Source: Lingula anatina
Lineage: Eukaryota; Brachiopoda; Lingulata; Lingulida; Lingulidae
Assembly: GCF_001039355.2 (NCBI RefSeq)
Contig: NW_019775957.1
Span: 179,200-239,199 of the forward strand
DNA: 60,000 nt
Direction of reading: 5' to 3'
Position numbers and translations under genes: made by a program. The notes beneath the pieces are model-generated. The model ran no database searches and was not told the DNA's origin. It was given only the letters and a program-made list of their open reading frames with translations. Within the stretch, counting starts at the first letter, position 1. The number at the start of each line of letters is the position of its first letter. Positions 14,461 to 24,514 of the stretch are shown here, one piece after another.

Positions 14461-14957
14461 AAAGAAAAATAAAAACTGTCCTTGTGCTTTTTTATGCTAG
14501 TTCTTGTTGTTCGAGATGAGCAAACATTTATTAAACGGTACTACTTGAACTCTTAGCATGAAATAATTACCGGCATTTTTAAACTGATGAAAATTAAGTT
14601 TAACAGAACAATTGTATTGTTTATCACATATTGGATTCCACAATTCAAACGACATTCCATATTTTCAGAAAATGTTATCTGAAAAAGCAATGGATCTAAA
14701 AAAAAAAAAAACTGCATAGGAAGACATGCAGTATGTAGTATATTTGACCTTCAAAGGAACTGCACCCTGGCACTGATTATCAACATATCTTGACTGAATA
14801 AAATTGATCTAGTACACCCACATAATTTCAGAAATATTAAATGTAACATATGCATTGATACTACAGCATCTGCGAGATCTGCAAGTAGATATAACAAGGC
14901 CCAAGGAATAAAAAATTACAACATTTGGATCAGAGGTGTGGTTAAAGCAGTTCTCCA
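14461..14957. other. Convergent 3' region between SELENOP and the GPX gene
   Basis: Only UTR-like AT-rich sequence is seen. A minus-strand AATAAA at 14527-14532 would end the peroxidase mRNA about 430 nt after its stop. It lies 67 nt from the SELENOP signal, so the two transcripts end almost back to back. A poly-A run lies at about 14700-14711. Confidence 0.5.
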
Positions 14958-17900
14958 TCACAGTTCCTCGTGTATTGTGTCAGATACAACCAAGTCATCA
15001 GCTGCTGCATGTACAGCCTCTGTTATCTGTTCAATCACATCCTCCACTGGTATCCAGGGACCCCATGTGGCTATAACATGACCACTGGGATTTATTAGAT
15101 ACTTCCAGAAGTTCCAATTTGGAACCAGTCTTGAAAAATCTGAAAAATATTGCCATAATATTTAAACTTAATTGAATAATAATAAAAATTATTCTCTTAT
15201 CAGTCATATGAAATACACTTTGTGGGGGGAAAATAACTGATAAAAAGTGTTTTGCCCATTTAATCAGCCAGATAGTTATTTTTTCATTTGAAAGATAAAA
15301 CACTATTTAATAATTAGAAGAGGGAAAATATGTCATATAAATTTATAGAAACTAGAGGATCAGAGAGGCGATACCGCCTCCGAATATTGTACCACCAGCT
15401 GGAGCAAGCGCATTCGTATAGACCCCCACATACACAAAATAAGGGTCACAGCCACCAGTCTTCTGCTTGACAAGCTGTAAAAATGCAATCAACAAGAATT
15501 TTCAAAATGTGCAAAAAATATATATGCCTAAAAATGGTACAATCAAAGTTAAGTTCATCGTAAGGTAGGTCAAAAGTCAATTTCAAGGTCACAGTAAATT
15601 GCCAGTATATGACTTCCTATTCAACTTCAATAGTAACTATGGACCTATCTCTGCCAGTTTTGGAGATAAAAGGGAAGCAAAATTTGCAAAGTTCAGTTCA
15701 TGGTGAAAAGTAGGTCAAAGGTCAATTTTAAGGTCACATTTAGATTGCCAGTATATGACTTCCTATTCAAGTTCAATAGTAACTATGGACCTATCTCTGC
15801 CAGTTTTGGAGATAAAAGGGAAGCAAAATTTGCAAAGTTCAGTTCATGGTGAAAAGTAGGTCAAAGGTCAATTTTAAGGTCACATTTAGATTGCCAGTAT
15901 ATGACTTCCTATTCAAGTTCAATAGTAACTATGGACCTATCTCTGCCAGTTTTGGAGATAAAAGGGAAGCAAAATTTGCAAAGTTCAGTTCATGGTGAAA
16001 AGTAGGTCAAAGGTCAATTTTAAGGTCACATTTAGATTGCCAGTATATGACTTCCTATTCAAGTTCAATAGTAACTATGGACCTATCTCTGCCAGTTTTG
16101 GAGATATAAGGGACTAAATGTTATAATTTTGGAGTTACCATAATGTGCCATAAATTTCCTACAGAAAAAATTAATTAAAATAAAGAAAAGGTCATTTTGG
16201 TCAAAATTCTTGAAATGGGAGGTGCTCTGAAGTTCCAGATGTTCAAATTTGATGAAATAATGTCATTTTTGACCACAAGTTGTCTGCTTTGCCAAGCCTT
16301 ATGTTTTATTTTTCCGGAGTTCAAAATTTATTATCCATTACCGTACTGCACATTTTGCTTTTACCACCAATATGTACTTTTTGATACAGCGTAACTCGAA
16401 AACCGTATGGAATACAAAAAAAACCGAGACCACTTCCAGTGTTGGGCTTTACATGCTCTACAAAATGCAAAAAAGAATGGGTCTCTAGCATTAACGGTTC
16501 CCGAATTAGAGACAGTTTTCAGTTTCGGTATCTTATGGCCGCTACTCCCGTGAAAATGCACCGATTGACCCCAAATTCACGCAGATGAAAGATGACCTGA
16601 AGGGTAACACTTTCCAATAATATTATTGGTTAAGTCTGTGTGGTGTCTGAATAACAATGCAAATAATTTTTTTTTCGTAAAAAAATTAATTTTTTTGAAA
16701 ATTTTGGCTCGTTTGACCTTGAAATAAAGGTCAAAGGTCAAATCCAAGGGCATATTTGAAATCTACACATATGACTTTTGGAAAGCCGTCTGTAGAAATT
16801 TTTCCCATAATTCCTTCCGTAGGGTAGATAATTAGCATTTAATTTTGCCATTTTTAGACAAGGGTGCATTGCAATGAGTGCCACACCTAGACCCCAAAAC
16901 CGACAAAGCCCAAATTTTACGTGGAACGAGTTGAGATTATAGGTGACCTAAATCCAAGAGATGGGTACGGGGGCCCTTACCGTCTAGGAGGAGAAGCGGT
17001 AACGGTAGCTGTCCGGCGGAACGATCCGGACGGGACTAAAACCATGTGTACCGCCAGCGCTAACGCTGGTGGTACAATAATACAATGAAAAACAGCTTGC
17101 ATCAATGCCTTCTGTTTTTTGCTGGCACATACCCTCTAAAAATTTCCAAGCCTCAGGAATGTCCTTTTCAACAACATTTATTTTTGAAAACATAGGGAAA
17201 TTCACGCCATATTTTTCTTTTGCAAATTTTTCTATTGATGGTTCATCCTAAAATTAAAAAAATAATAATATTAATAGTAGTGTCTGTATACAAAAATGGA
17301 TTCATCTGATCTGGATATTTGATGTTACATGCAGAGATATAATTACTGTAGATGCATCATAATTCATTATATCTTCTACAATAACACTATCATTTTCTTC
17401 AATGAAATGTGCAATTATGATATTGAAGACATACACAATATAAATCAAGATATATATATAACTTCACATAGCCATGTTCAATATTCACTCTCAGCAATGA
17501 TGTATTCAAATATAGATGCTATTGTTAATTGAGACTGCATATATTCTCTACCTACCTTAGGTTCCTGAGCCCCAAACTGATTGCAAGGGAATGCTAATAC
17601 TGTAAACTTCCCACTGGGTGCTAGTGTATTTTGAAGCTTTACAAGTGCTTTGTAATGACTGTCAGTATATCCACATTCACTTGCCACATTTACTACCAAG
17701 GTAACCTAATATAAGCAAAAGAAACGGAAATTTTAAAAATATATTAATATCAATAACAAAAAAGGAGATAAGGTAACAACACTTCAACTTCAAATTATGT
17801 TGAATAGGTAGGTTGCCTTTCACTTAGAGTCCCTGGATACCAGTAGAATTTCATTAACAATATGACTCAATTCAGTGTTGCATTGCCCATTTTAGGAGGA

Positions 17901-18539
17901 CCGTTAATCTTGCCTCTAATAAGTGCATGGAGTAATCCCCCCCCCCCCCGTAATACAAAAGTACCCACATTTCGAAATTCTTGGCTTTTGTCCATATAAG
18001 GTGGTTCAGGTGCTGAGGTACTAAATTTACTAGAAGGCTAATTAAATGCACTAAAATTGGGGCAGTCATTTTGTTGTATGCATCAATATTGTGATTAAGA
18101 GTATTTAACACGAAAGTAGTTCTGACTTATTTTTTATTTGTAATTTGTCTACAAATTGATAAGGGCTGCAGTTTTTTGTCTTGAAAAAAATTCTAGCTGC
18201 ACCCCCAGATTGTAACTGATTTTGACAGTTTTTTGTATCACGTACCATGCCTCTGTATTCTTCTAGTGAAACGGTTTTTCCTTTTATGTCAGTTACTGAA
18301 AACATGTAGAAGTCTTTTTCTGGTTCATCCGTGGTTGGTGTTACATCTTCATAAACTATTTCTCCAGGCTGTAAACCTCCGGTAGACGGTCTATACCCTG
18401 GTTTCTTTTTAACTTTTAATGGGTCTATTGTTGCTGGTCCACATAAAATTTCATTAAAAATATTGACAAAAAAGAATGAAAACAACACAACATTTAAAAT
18501 ATTTTTTGGACAGATTTTTGGCGACATGGAGGTTTCCAT
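14958..18539 (-). CDS. Cys-type glutathione peroxidase, GPX7/GPX8-like, ER
   Basis: Four minus-strand exons, 18539-18246, 17705-17556, 17247-17133 and 15139-14958, give 246 residues. A hydrophobic segment (about residues 14-34, VVLFSFFFVNIF) acts as signal peptide or membrane anchor. The GPX fold follows: NVASEC with peroxidatic Cys109 in place of Sec, FPCNQFGAQEP (Gln145) and PNWNFWKYL (Trp195-Asn196), completing the Cys-Gln-Trp-Asn tetrad. FPCNQF holds Cys139, which could be the resolving Cys. The C-terminus is IHEEL, a KDEL-like tail as in GPX7 and GPX8 (which end EDL), indicating ER retention. Those enzymes reduce peroxide and pass oxidation to protein disulfide isomerase. The linker between the anchor and the domain (about residues 35-80) is longer than in the human proteins. 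Which of GPX7 or GPX8 is closer cannot be settled by eye. Confidence 0.93.
15352..17079 (-). mobile_element. Non-autonomous Helitron/Helentron-type element (pearl-like) with tandem core
   Basis: Read on the minus strand, the 3' end is a GAGGCGG-TA-TCGCCTC-like hairpin, a short spacer, then CTAG (15352-15355) followed by host T: the classic Helitron 3' terminus. Near the ends ATTGTACCACCAGC (left) faces GCTGGTGGTACAAT (right), with another small hairpin, CCAGCGCTAACGCTGG, by the right end, as in Helentron-type elements. The core is a 146-bp tandem array. This plan matches the 'pearl' elements of bivalves. No Rep-helicase is encoded. It sits in the last intron of the GPX gene. The left end is exact; the right end is approximate. 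The first 105 bp recur at 53765-53869. Confidence 0.75.
15555..16110. repeat. 146-bp tandem repeat, about four copies
   Basis: The word 'gccagtatatgacttcctat' recurs at 15601, 15747, 15893 and 16039, exactly 146 bp apart, with nearly identical sequence between. The first copy is more diverged and the last is truncated. Three units carry AGGTCAAAGGTCA at 15712, 15858 and 16004. The array is the core of the surrounding Helitron-type element and is non-coding. Confidence 0.95.
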
Positions 18540-18774
18540 ATTGGATAACGCGAGAATGCACGAGAACAGGTTTGTTTTTCGAAATTATCCAATCAGCGTT
18601 CGAGTAGATCACCGCCTATCCAATCAAAAGCGGTAAACTTGAAAACCAAGAGAGAACTATATTAATTTGCCGATGATAAAACGAGATAATATCGAACGTT
18701 GTCTTGCCTGAGCTTGGATAGAATCTTGCAAGTAAAGAAAAGCATTACAAATTATTGAACACTGTATGTGAAAG
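18540..18774. promoter_or_regulatory. Bidirectional promoter of the GPX gene and CDC20
   Basis: Two CCAAT boxes in the plus orientation (18589-18593 and 18620-18624) are 31 bp apart, with CTTGAA (18638-18643) just downstream. CCAAT boxes with about 31-33 bp spacing followed by a CHR (TTTGAA or variant) are typical of G2/M cell-cycle promoters bound by NF-Y and DREAM/MuvB. A non-coding CDC20 exon ends at 18774 (AAAG|GTAAGA). The peroxidase ATG lies at 18539 on the other strand. There is no TATA box. The function is inferred from motif layout. Confidence 0.6.
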
Positions 18775-18938
18775 GTAAGATTTTTTCACCTGTTACAAAG
18801 CTTTTTGTTTATGTATACACGATATGGCCCGTGTCTCCTATATTTGCTTATTGAGGGTATTTAAAAATGGCTGTTGTTCTTGCACTTGCCTGGGCATATA
18901 ACAAGAAACGCACTGTATCAGTATTTGCTGTCTTACAG

Positions 18939-21900
18939 ATGTCTCATTTCAAGTTTGAAAGTGATATGAACAACTTGCTGAAAATGGATGCTCCTATCAC
19001 AAAGGGACCACCAATGAGATGGCAGAGAAAACAGAGTGAAGCTCTGGGTGCGTCAATGAACTGCTCAATCAGCAATGTATCTATGAATGGGAGCATCTGC
19101 AAGACGCCCATGAAGCCACTGAACAAATCTCTGAGTAACAGTTTGCTCATGGGCAGCAAAACCCCATCGGGGACCAATAAGACTCCAGGGCTTACTAAAA
19201 CACCAGGTATGATCAGGACATACATGCCACCACGAAGTGTTAATTTCATATTGTTTACCATGACAGAAAATATTTACAGTCTTAATTAAATTTTGTCAGG
19301 CTTTTATCAAGGTTCAGTTGCTGAATGCCCAAGATAATGCAGGGAAACTCGATCTTATTTTCTGACATAAGTTTATGAGTCTTTTATTTCCAGTGAAACC
19401 CAAGATATGTATGGATCCCATATTTCAACCCTCTTCAGCATTTTCAGTCTTTTGTACTTTGAAACAGTTTGTCACTTATTTGAAATTCTAAATGTTGGCA
19501 ACTCCAACTTTGGATCATCAAATAAATTTGTTGTTTTAAGACTAATAAACTGTTACACATTTTTATTTCTCTAAGGTAAAAATAAGACACCCAGCAGAGG
19601 CAGCAAAACACCCAAAACACCAAGTGGAGGTGATCGGTTCATACCAAATAGAGGTGCTACACAGTTTGATGTAGGCCATTACAAACTAATGACAGAAAAA
19701 TCAGTGGAGGATGAGATGTTAAGTCCATCCAAAAGAGAGTACCAGAGGGCCATGAATGAAAATCTAAATGGTGATGCAGCAAATGCTAAAATAATTGCCT
19801 ACAAAAATAAAGCACCTCAAGCCCCTGAGGGTGAGTATAAAGTCCCTTCCAGTTTTAAATACATTTATTATGAACATCCCCTTTGAAAGTGATGGTTATG
19901 GTTGTGCATTTTGATAGTAATTTTTACATTTCATGAGATGGCTCTTTTGAAGTTTTCTTTTAGAAATATAACAGTAAATTAGCTTTTTATATACCCTATG
20001 TTAATTTTTCATTTTTAATCCCCAATCATATTGCAGGCTTTGTCTCTTGGGTTACAAGCACATTGTCTGGATGCTAAGCTTCCATAAAGCCTCTTACATT
20101 GGGTGTGACATAGTAAACAGGCCTATTGCTCGTGCAATGAAAATAGCCCAACTTGAGTAACTGATGTGTAAAGAATCATCTGAATACTAGTAATGCAGTT
20201 TTGTTCTCTTACGAATTAAGGCTCAAAGTAGTTTGATGCAGTCATTTTTTTTTTTTTTTTTGACATAGATAGAAGAATGAGTCTTTCAAATTCTAATTGC
20301 TCTGTTTTATTGCAGGATACCAGAACAATCTAAAGGTTTTGTACAGTAGCCAGAACAAAACTCCAGGATCTTGCAAAAAGCCCACAAGGCATATCCCACA
20401 AGTGCCAGAGAGAATACTGGATGCCCCAGAGATTTTGGATGACTATTGTTAGTAGAGCATGTTAAATTTTTTCTCCTCTCTTTGTAAAAAGGAAAATCTG
20501 GTAATATCAGAACCATAGTCATTTAACAGTTGTTTTTCAAATATAGCTATGTAAGTGCCCATAACATGATATTTTGTAGATTACCATTATGTGGAGACCC
20601 CATAAAAACTAATTAATTATTGTTATTTATTTTTTCAGATCTAAATCTGTTAGATTGGTCTGTGAACAATCACCTGGCTGTTGCCCTGGGTGGTCACGTC
20701 TACTTATGGAATGCAGGCTCAGGGGAGATAGAGCAGTTGCTGGAACTGGAGAACCCAGAGGACTATGTGTCTTCTGTGTCCTGGATCAAGGAAGGGAACT
20801 ACCTGGCAGTTGGTAATAGTTCTAACGAAGTTCAGGTGAGATATGTCCAAGGTCTTGTCATTTTTAGATCAACACCTGTGTTCAAAGTTCAAAAATATTT
20901 ATCCTAAGTAAAAAAAAAAAAAATTTGTGTTAATTATTTGGTGTTGAGTGCTTCTGTTATTCATTATTAAAATTGGCTTTGAAGTTAAAGAAAGAGCTTT
21001 TAAGTTGTTGAGAACTGATCATTTGAGTAGTAAAGTTTTTAAGTTTTGCATAATAAAAACACTTTGAGTGATTAAGTTTAAAGTATTGAGTAATAAAAAA
21101 ATAACACTTTAACTACTTCAAGCTTTGGGATGTACAGAACATGAAACGTGTGAGAAACATGACAGGTCATGCTGCCAGAGTAGGAGCATTATCATGGAAT
21201 TCATACATTTTGTCAAGGTATGCAGTAAATTGATATTTAGGATACATGGCAAATTTCTTTTGATGATAAAATTTGCATCCAACTTGGTAAATGAAAAAGA
21301 ACGTCTTATATATTTAAAATCTAGCAAGTGAAAAACAAATTTTAATATGAAAACCAGATTTTATTATATGTAAAACACTTTAGGTTTGAATATGTTTTAC
21401 AGTAATACAGTTTTCAGTTTCAGCCAAAGCCTAATTCAGTTTCTCATTCTTTTTATCCATTGAAGTGGTTCTCGCAGTGGTGCTATTCATCATCATGATG
21501 TCCGTGTCCCCCATCACCATATTGCCACTCTCCTAGGACACACCCAGGAGGTGTGTGGGCTCAAGTGGTCTCCTGATGGGCGGTTCCTGGCAAGTGGAGG
21601 GAATGATAACTTGTTGAACATATGGCAGGCAGATATGGGACAGTCTGAGCCTTCACCGGTCCTGACATTCTCTCAGCACCAAGCTGCAGTAAAGGTGAGT
21701 GAACATAATTTTTAGTTCATGATTTTAAAAAAAAATTAATTTTTTTATTTTATTTTTATTTATTTTATTTATTTTTTATTATTGCAAGTTTCGCCATGAG
21801 TAAATTTTTCATAGTTTTAATTAAATAAGTTCAAGATGAGCATTTTATTTTAAAAAGATGAAAAAATATGCATGGCTGTATTACAATTATTTTAAAACTG

Positions 21901-23203
21901 AAATTATTATAAAATCTGCTAGGCTGTTGCATGGTGCCCATGGCAACCTAGTGTGCTGGCCAGTGGAGGTGGAACTGCTGACAGACACATACGCTTCTGG
22001 AATGTCAACACGGGGGCTTGTCTAAGCAGTGTAGATACAAAATCACAGGTATGAAACAATTAAACCAGGATTGCTAAAATTCTTCAGTTGAAATTTTTTA
22101 AATGGTAATACTGCAGTAGAATGAGAGATGAACAGTTATCTCAACTGCAGCAATTTATAATGGAAGACCAACCATGTCAGTAAAACACAATCAGCTTGCT
22201 TTGAAAAGAGGTTATTTGAAGGTATCTGGGGGAAACAAATTTATCCTGCTCGCCAATTGTTGCTTAACCTGTCCCTGAGCTCAGAATCGATGTTTTACAA
22301 CATTTCTAATTAAAATTTTTAAATCTAATTGACTGGCCAGTCACTAAGACTGTCATGTCTTTCTGTGTATTTAAGAAGGGAATGTTGACCACGTACCCTT
22401 ATTCAAGGGGTTTTATTGTTTTTGAGGTCTGAATTGTGATCATGTATTGTATACCTTTGACATATATATTGAACTTGTAACAAAATATTTTTTGTTCTCT
22501 AGGTGTGCTCTATCCTCTGGTCCAAGGAATACAAGGAGCTTGTATCTGGACATGGGTTTGCTCAAAATCAACTTATTATTTGGAAATATCCAAGTATGAC
22601 AAAAGTATCTGAGCTAACAGGTAGGTTTTTGCCGACCTTGGCTACGTTTGGTACATGATGGTTTCAAGCCATTAGATCATTATTTTGTCAATTATTTTGT
22701 AACCTTGATAACATCAAATAACAAACCCATGTTATGTCTTGGTGTATTAACACAAGATGAGAATAATTCTAGTTTTTGTGTCACACGTAAGTGTGTTATT
22801 CAGTTTTGTCTATTCTTCACAGTGAAATAAAAAAAAACAGCACTCGGCCTTTGATTTCTTTCAACCATTACTCTTTGGATTAAATCTTGTACGTCTGGTT
22901 CTCAAATACAAGGCTCATTGAGGTAAACCAAGATTGTCTCAATTTACAATAAACCAATAGCTGGAGGCAATTTACTGAATTAAATGAATGAACCCCCCTT
23001 TTCTCTTTCATGTTTTAGGGCACACAGCACGGGTTCTTCATCTATCCATGTCACCTGACGGAAGCACAGTTGTATCAGCTGCAGCAGACGAAACTCTTCG
23101 CCTGTGGAAGTGCTTTGATGTGGATGCAAAGAAAAAGAAGACTGCTGAAAAAAGCAGTGTTAAAAAGGGAACAAATACCCTAATGAGGCAAAGTATTCGA
23201 TAG
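18939..23203 (+). CDS. CDC20: CDC20/Fizzy, APC/C co-activator
   Basis: Nine coding exons: 18939-19206, 19576-19830, 20316-20447, 20639-20835, 21123-21217, 21466-21694, 21923-22048, 22503-22620 and 23019-23203, giving 534 residues (human 499). The ATG sits exactly at the acceptor of the first coding exon. Seen: a TP/KTP-rich N-terminus (likely CDK sites), the C-box DRFIPNR (109-115) that binds APC/C, a Mad2-binding-type segment ([18 protein letters not shown]), then the seven-bladed WD40 propeller ([69 protein letters not shown]) and a C-terminal Ile-Arg tail. CDC20 recruits mitotic substrates for ubiquitylation and is held by the spindle checkpoint. No KEN box is visible where vertebrates have one. 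An earlier ATG (18867) lies in the intron and is not used in this model. Confidence 0.97.
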
Positions 23204-23299
23204 GAATATCTTTCCATGGTTGCAGTAGGAATACTGTTGTTTGTGATAAAAAAAATTGACTTGGTGCTGTATGGCACACTTCAAATTATGACAAGGCTG

Positions 23300-23305
23300 A
23301 ATAAA
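23300..23305 (+). terminator. CDC20 polyA signal (proximal)
   Basis: AATAAA 97 nt after the stop. A second AATAAA at 23955-23960 could give a longer 3' UTR of about 750 nt. Both lie before the convergent TRAPPC5 3' end. Confidence 0.5.
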
Positions 23306-24514
23306 TCCATAATCAGTTTGTTTTTATAGATTGAGAAATCGGTTTCTTGACAGTGCAGGAAGATTTTTTTAAGCAAAATACTTAGACATGTTTACTTTTT
23401 TAACTACTCTATTGCTACTCATTTTAAGATTATTTTTAAAGCTATCATGCCCTTTCATTTTTAACAATAACTTGAATGAACAAATATTTGTGTAGTTTGT
23501 CAATTAGACATTCTTTTACCATGTTTGAGTGAAAACAGATGCTGTTCAATAGCCATTAATGTGATGTCTAAAAGGGTGCATTAGTAAAAAAAGTAGGTGT
23601 GAAAGCAGATATGGGAATCCTCTTATGATTTTAAATGCAATGAGGTGAGGTCTGTTGAATGGAGGCTGAGTGAATGTGTATTTTTCCATGAATGAATGTA
23701 AGACGATGCATTGTGCACCACCCAGGAAGGGTGCAACTTGAGAGCACATATTAGAACAAATTATTGAGACCCCTTTAATTTCGTTGAAGCTTTTCTGTTG
23801 AATGCAAGTGCATTTTAAATTGGCCTACTTAAATGCAAGCAGACTACTACTGTTCATGCAGATTTGAACCAGTAATATTAGGTTTCAAGTTCTAAATATT
23901 ATCTTGATACTTTTTTTTTTTTTGACACTTTTGTCAACATTTTACTTATGTAAAAATAAATTATGAAAGAATATTGTTTTGAAAACATTTTTATTTTCAT
24001 TGAAATAAATTATATTGTCATATTGCATGTGTACTCCTCAAGAATGTTTGCTGGAATACCTTTAATATTATATATAATTTAATAGAAATGCACCCACTTT
24101 CTTGATGATCATCTAGATCAAGATAGTTTACATCTGCCAATCTGTTAAAAAATTGATGGAAACAATATTTTGCACAGAAAATATTGAATATTGTCCTGCA
24201 TTTGACCATCCTTGGGCCATTGGTTATTTTAACGTTGATGTGCTATGTCAGTGGTGCCAGGATACATGTCCTCAACATAATGTGACTTCCATACAGTTTA
24301 TTTCAATGCTGACACTTGTACAAATGTATGGCAGTGAGAAGTCTGAATGTTATGATCTGTTACTATTTTTCACTGATATAGTTACCATATCCGACCAATG
24401 CTTTTCATAAGAGAGCATGCTGTTTTACCAAAATCGGTAAAATGGATTCTTTACCATATTCAACCAAGTCCCATGGCAGGTTTCCATAAGAGTTTTATTT
24501 ATATGGTACCAGTG
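23306..24514. other. Convergent 3' region of CDC20 and TRAPPC5
   Basis: AT-rich sequence without a recognisable exon. It should hold the distal CDC20 3' UTR and the TRAPPC5 3' UTR. Minus-strand AATAAA candidates lie at about 24296-24301 and, only about 20 nt after the TRAPPC5 stop, at about 24493-24498. Confidence 0.4.

Noticed and set aside
18867-18938. Upstream in-frame ATG for CDC20 adding 24 residues
   Set aside because: It lies between the donor at 18774 and the acceptor at 18938, so it is intronic in the spliced model. CDC20 begins MSHFKFE at the acceptor.
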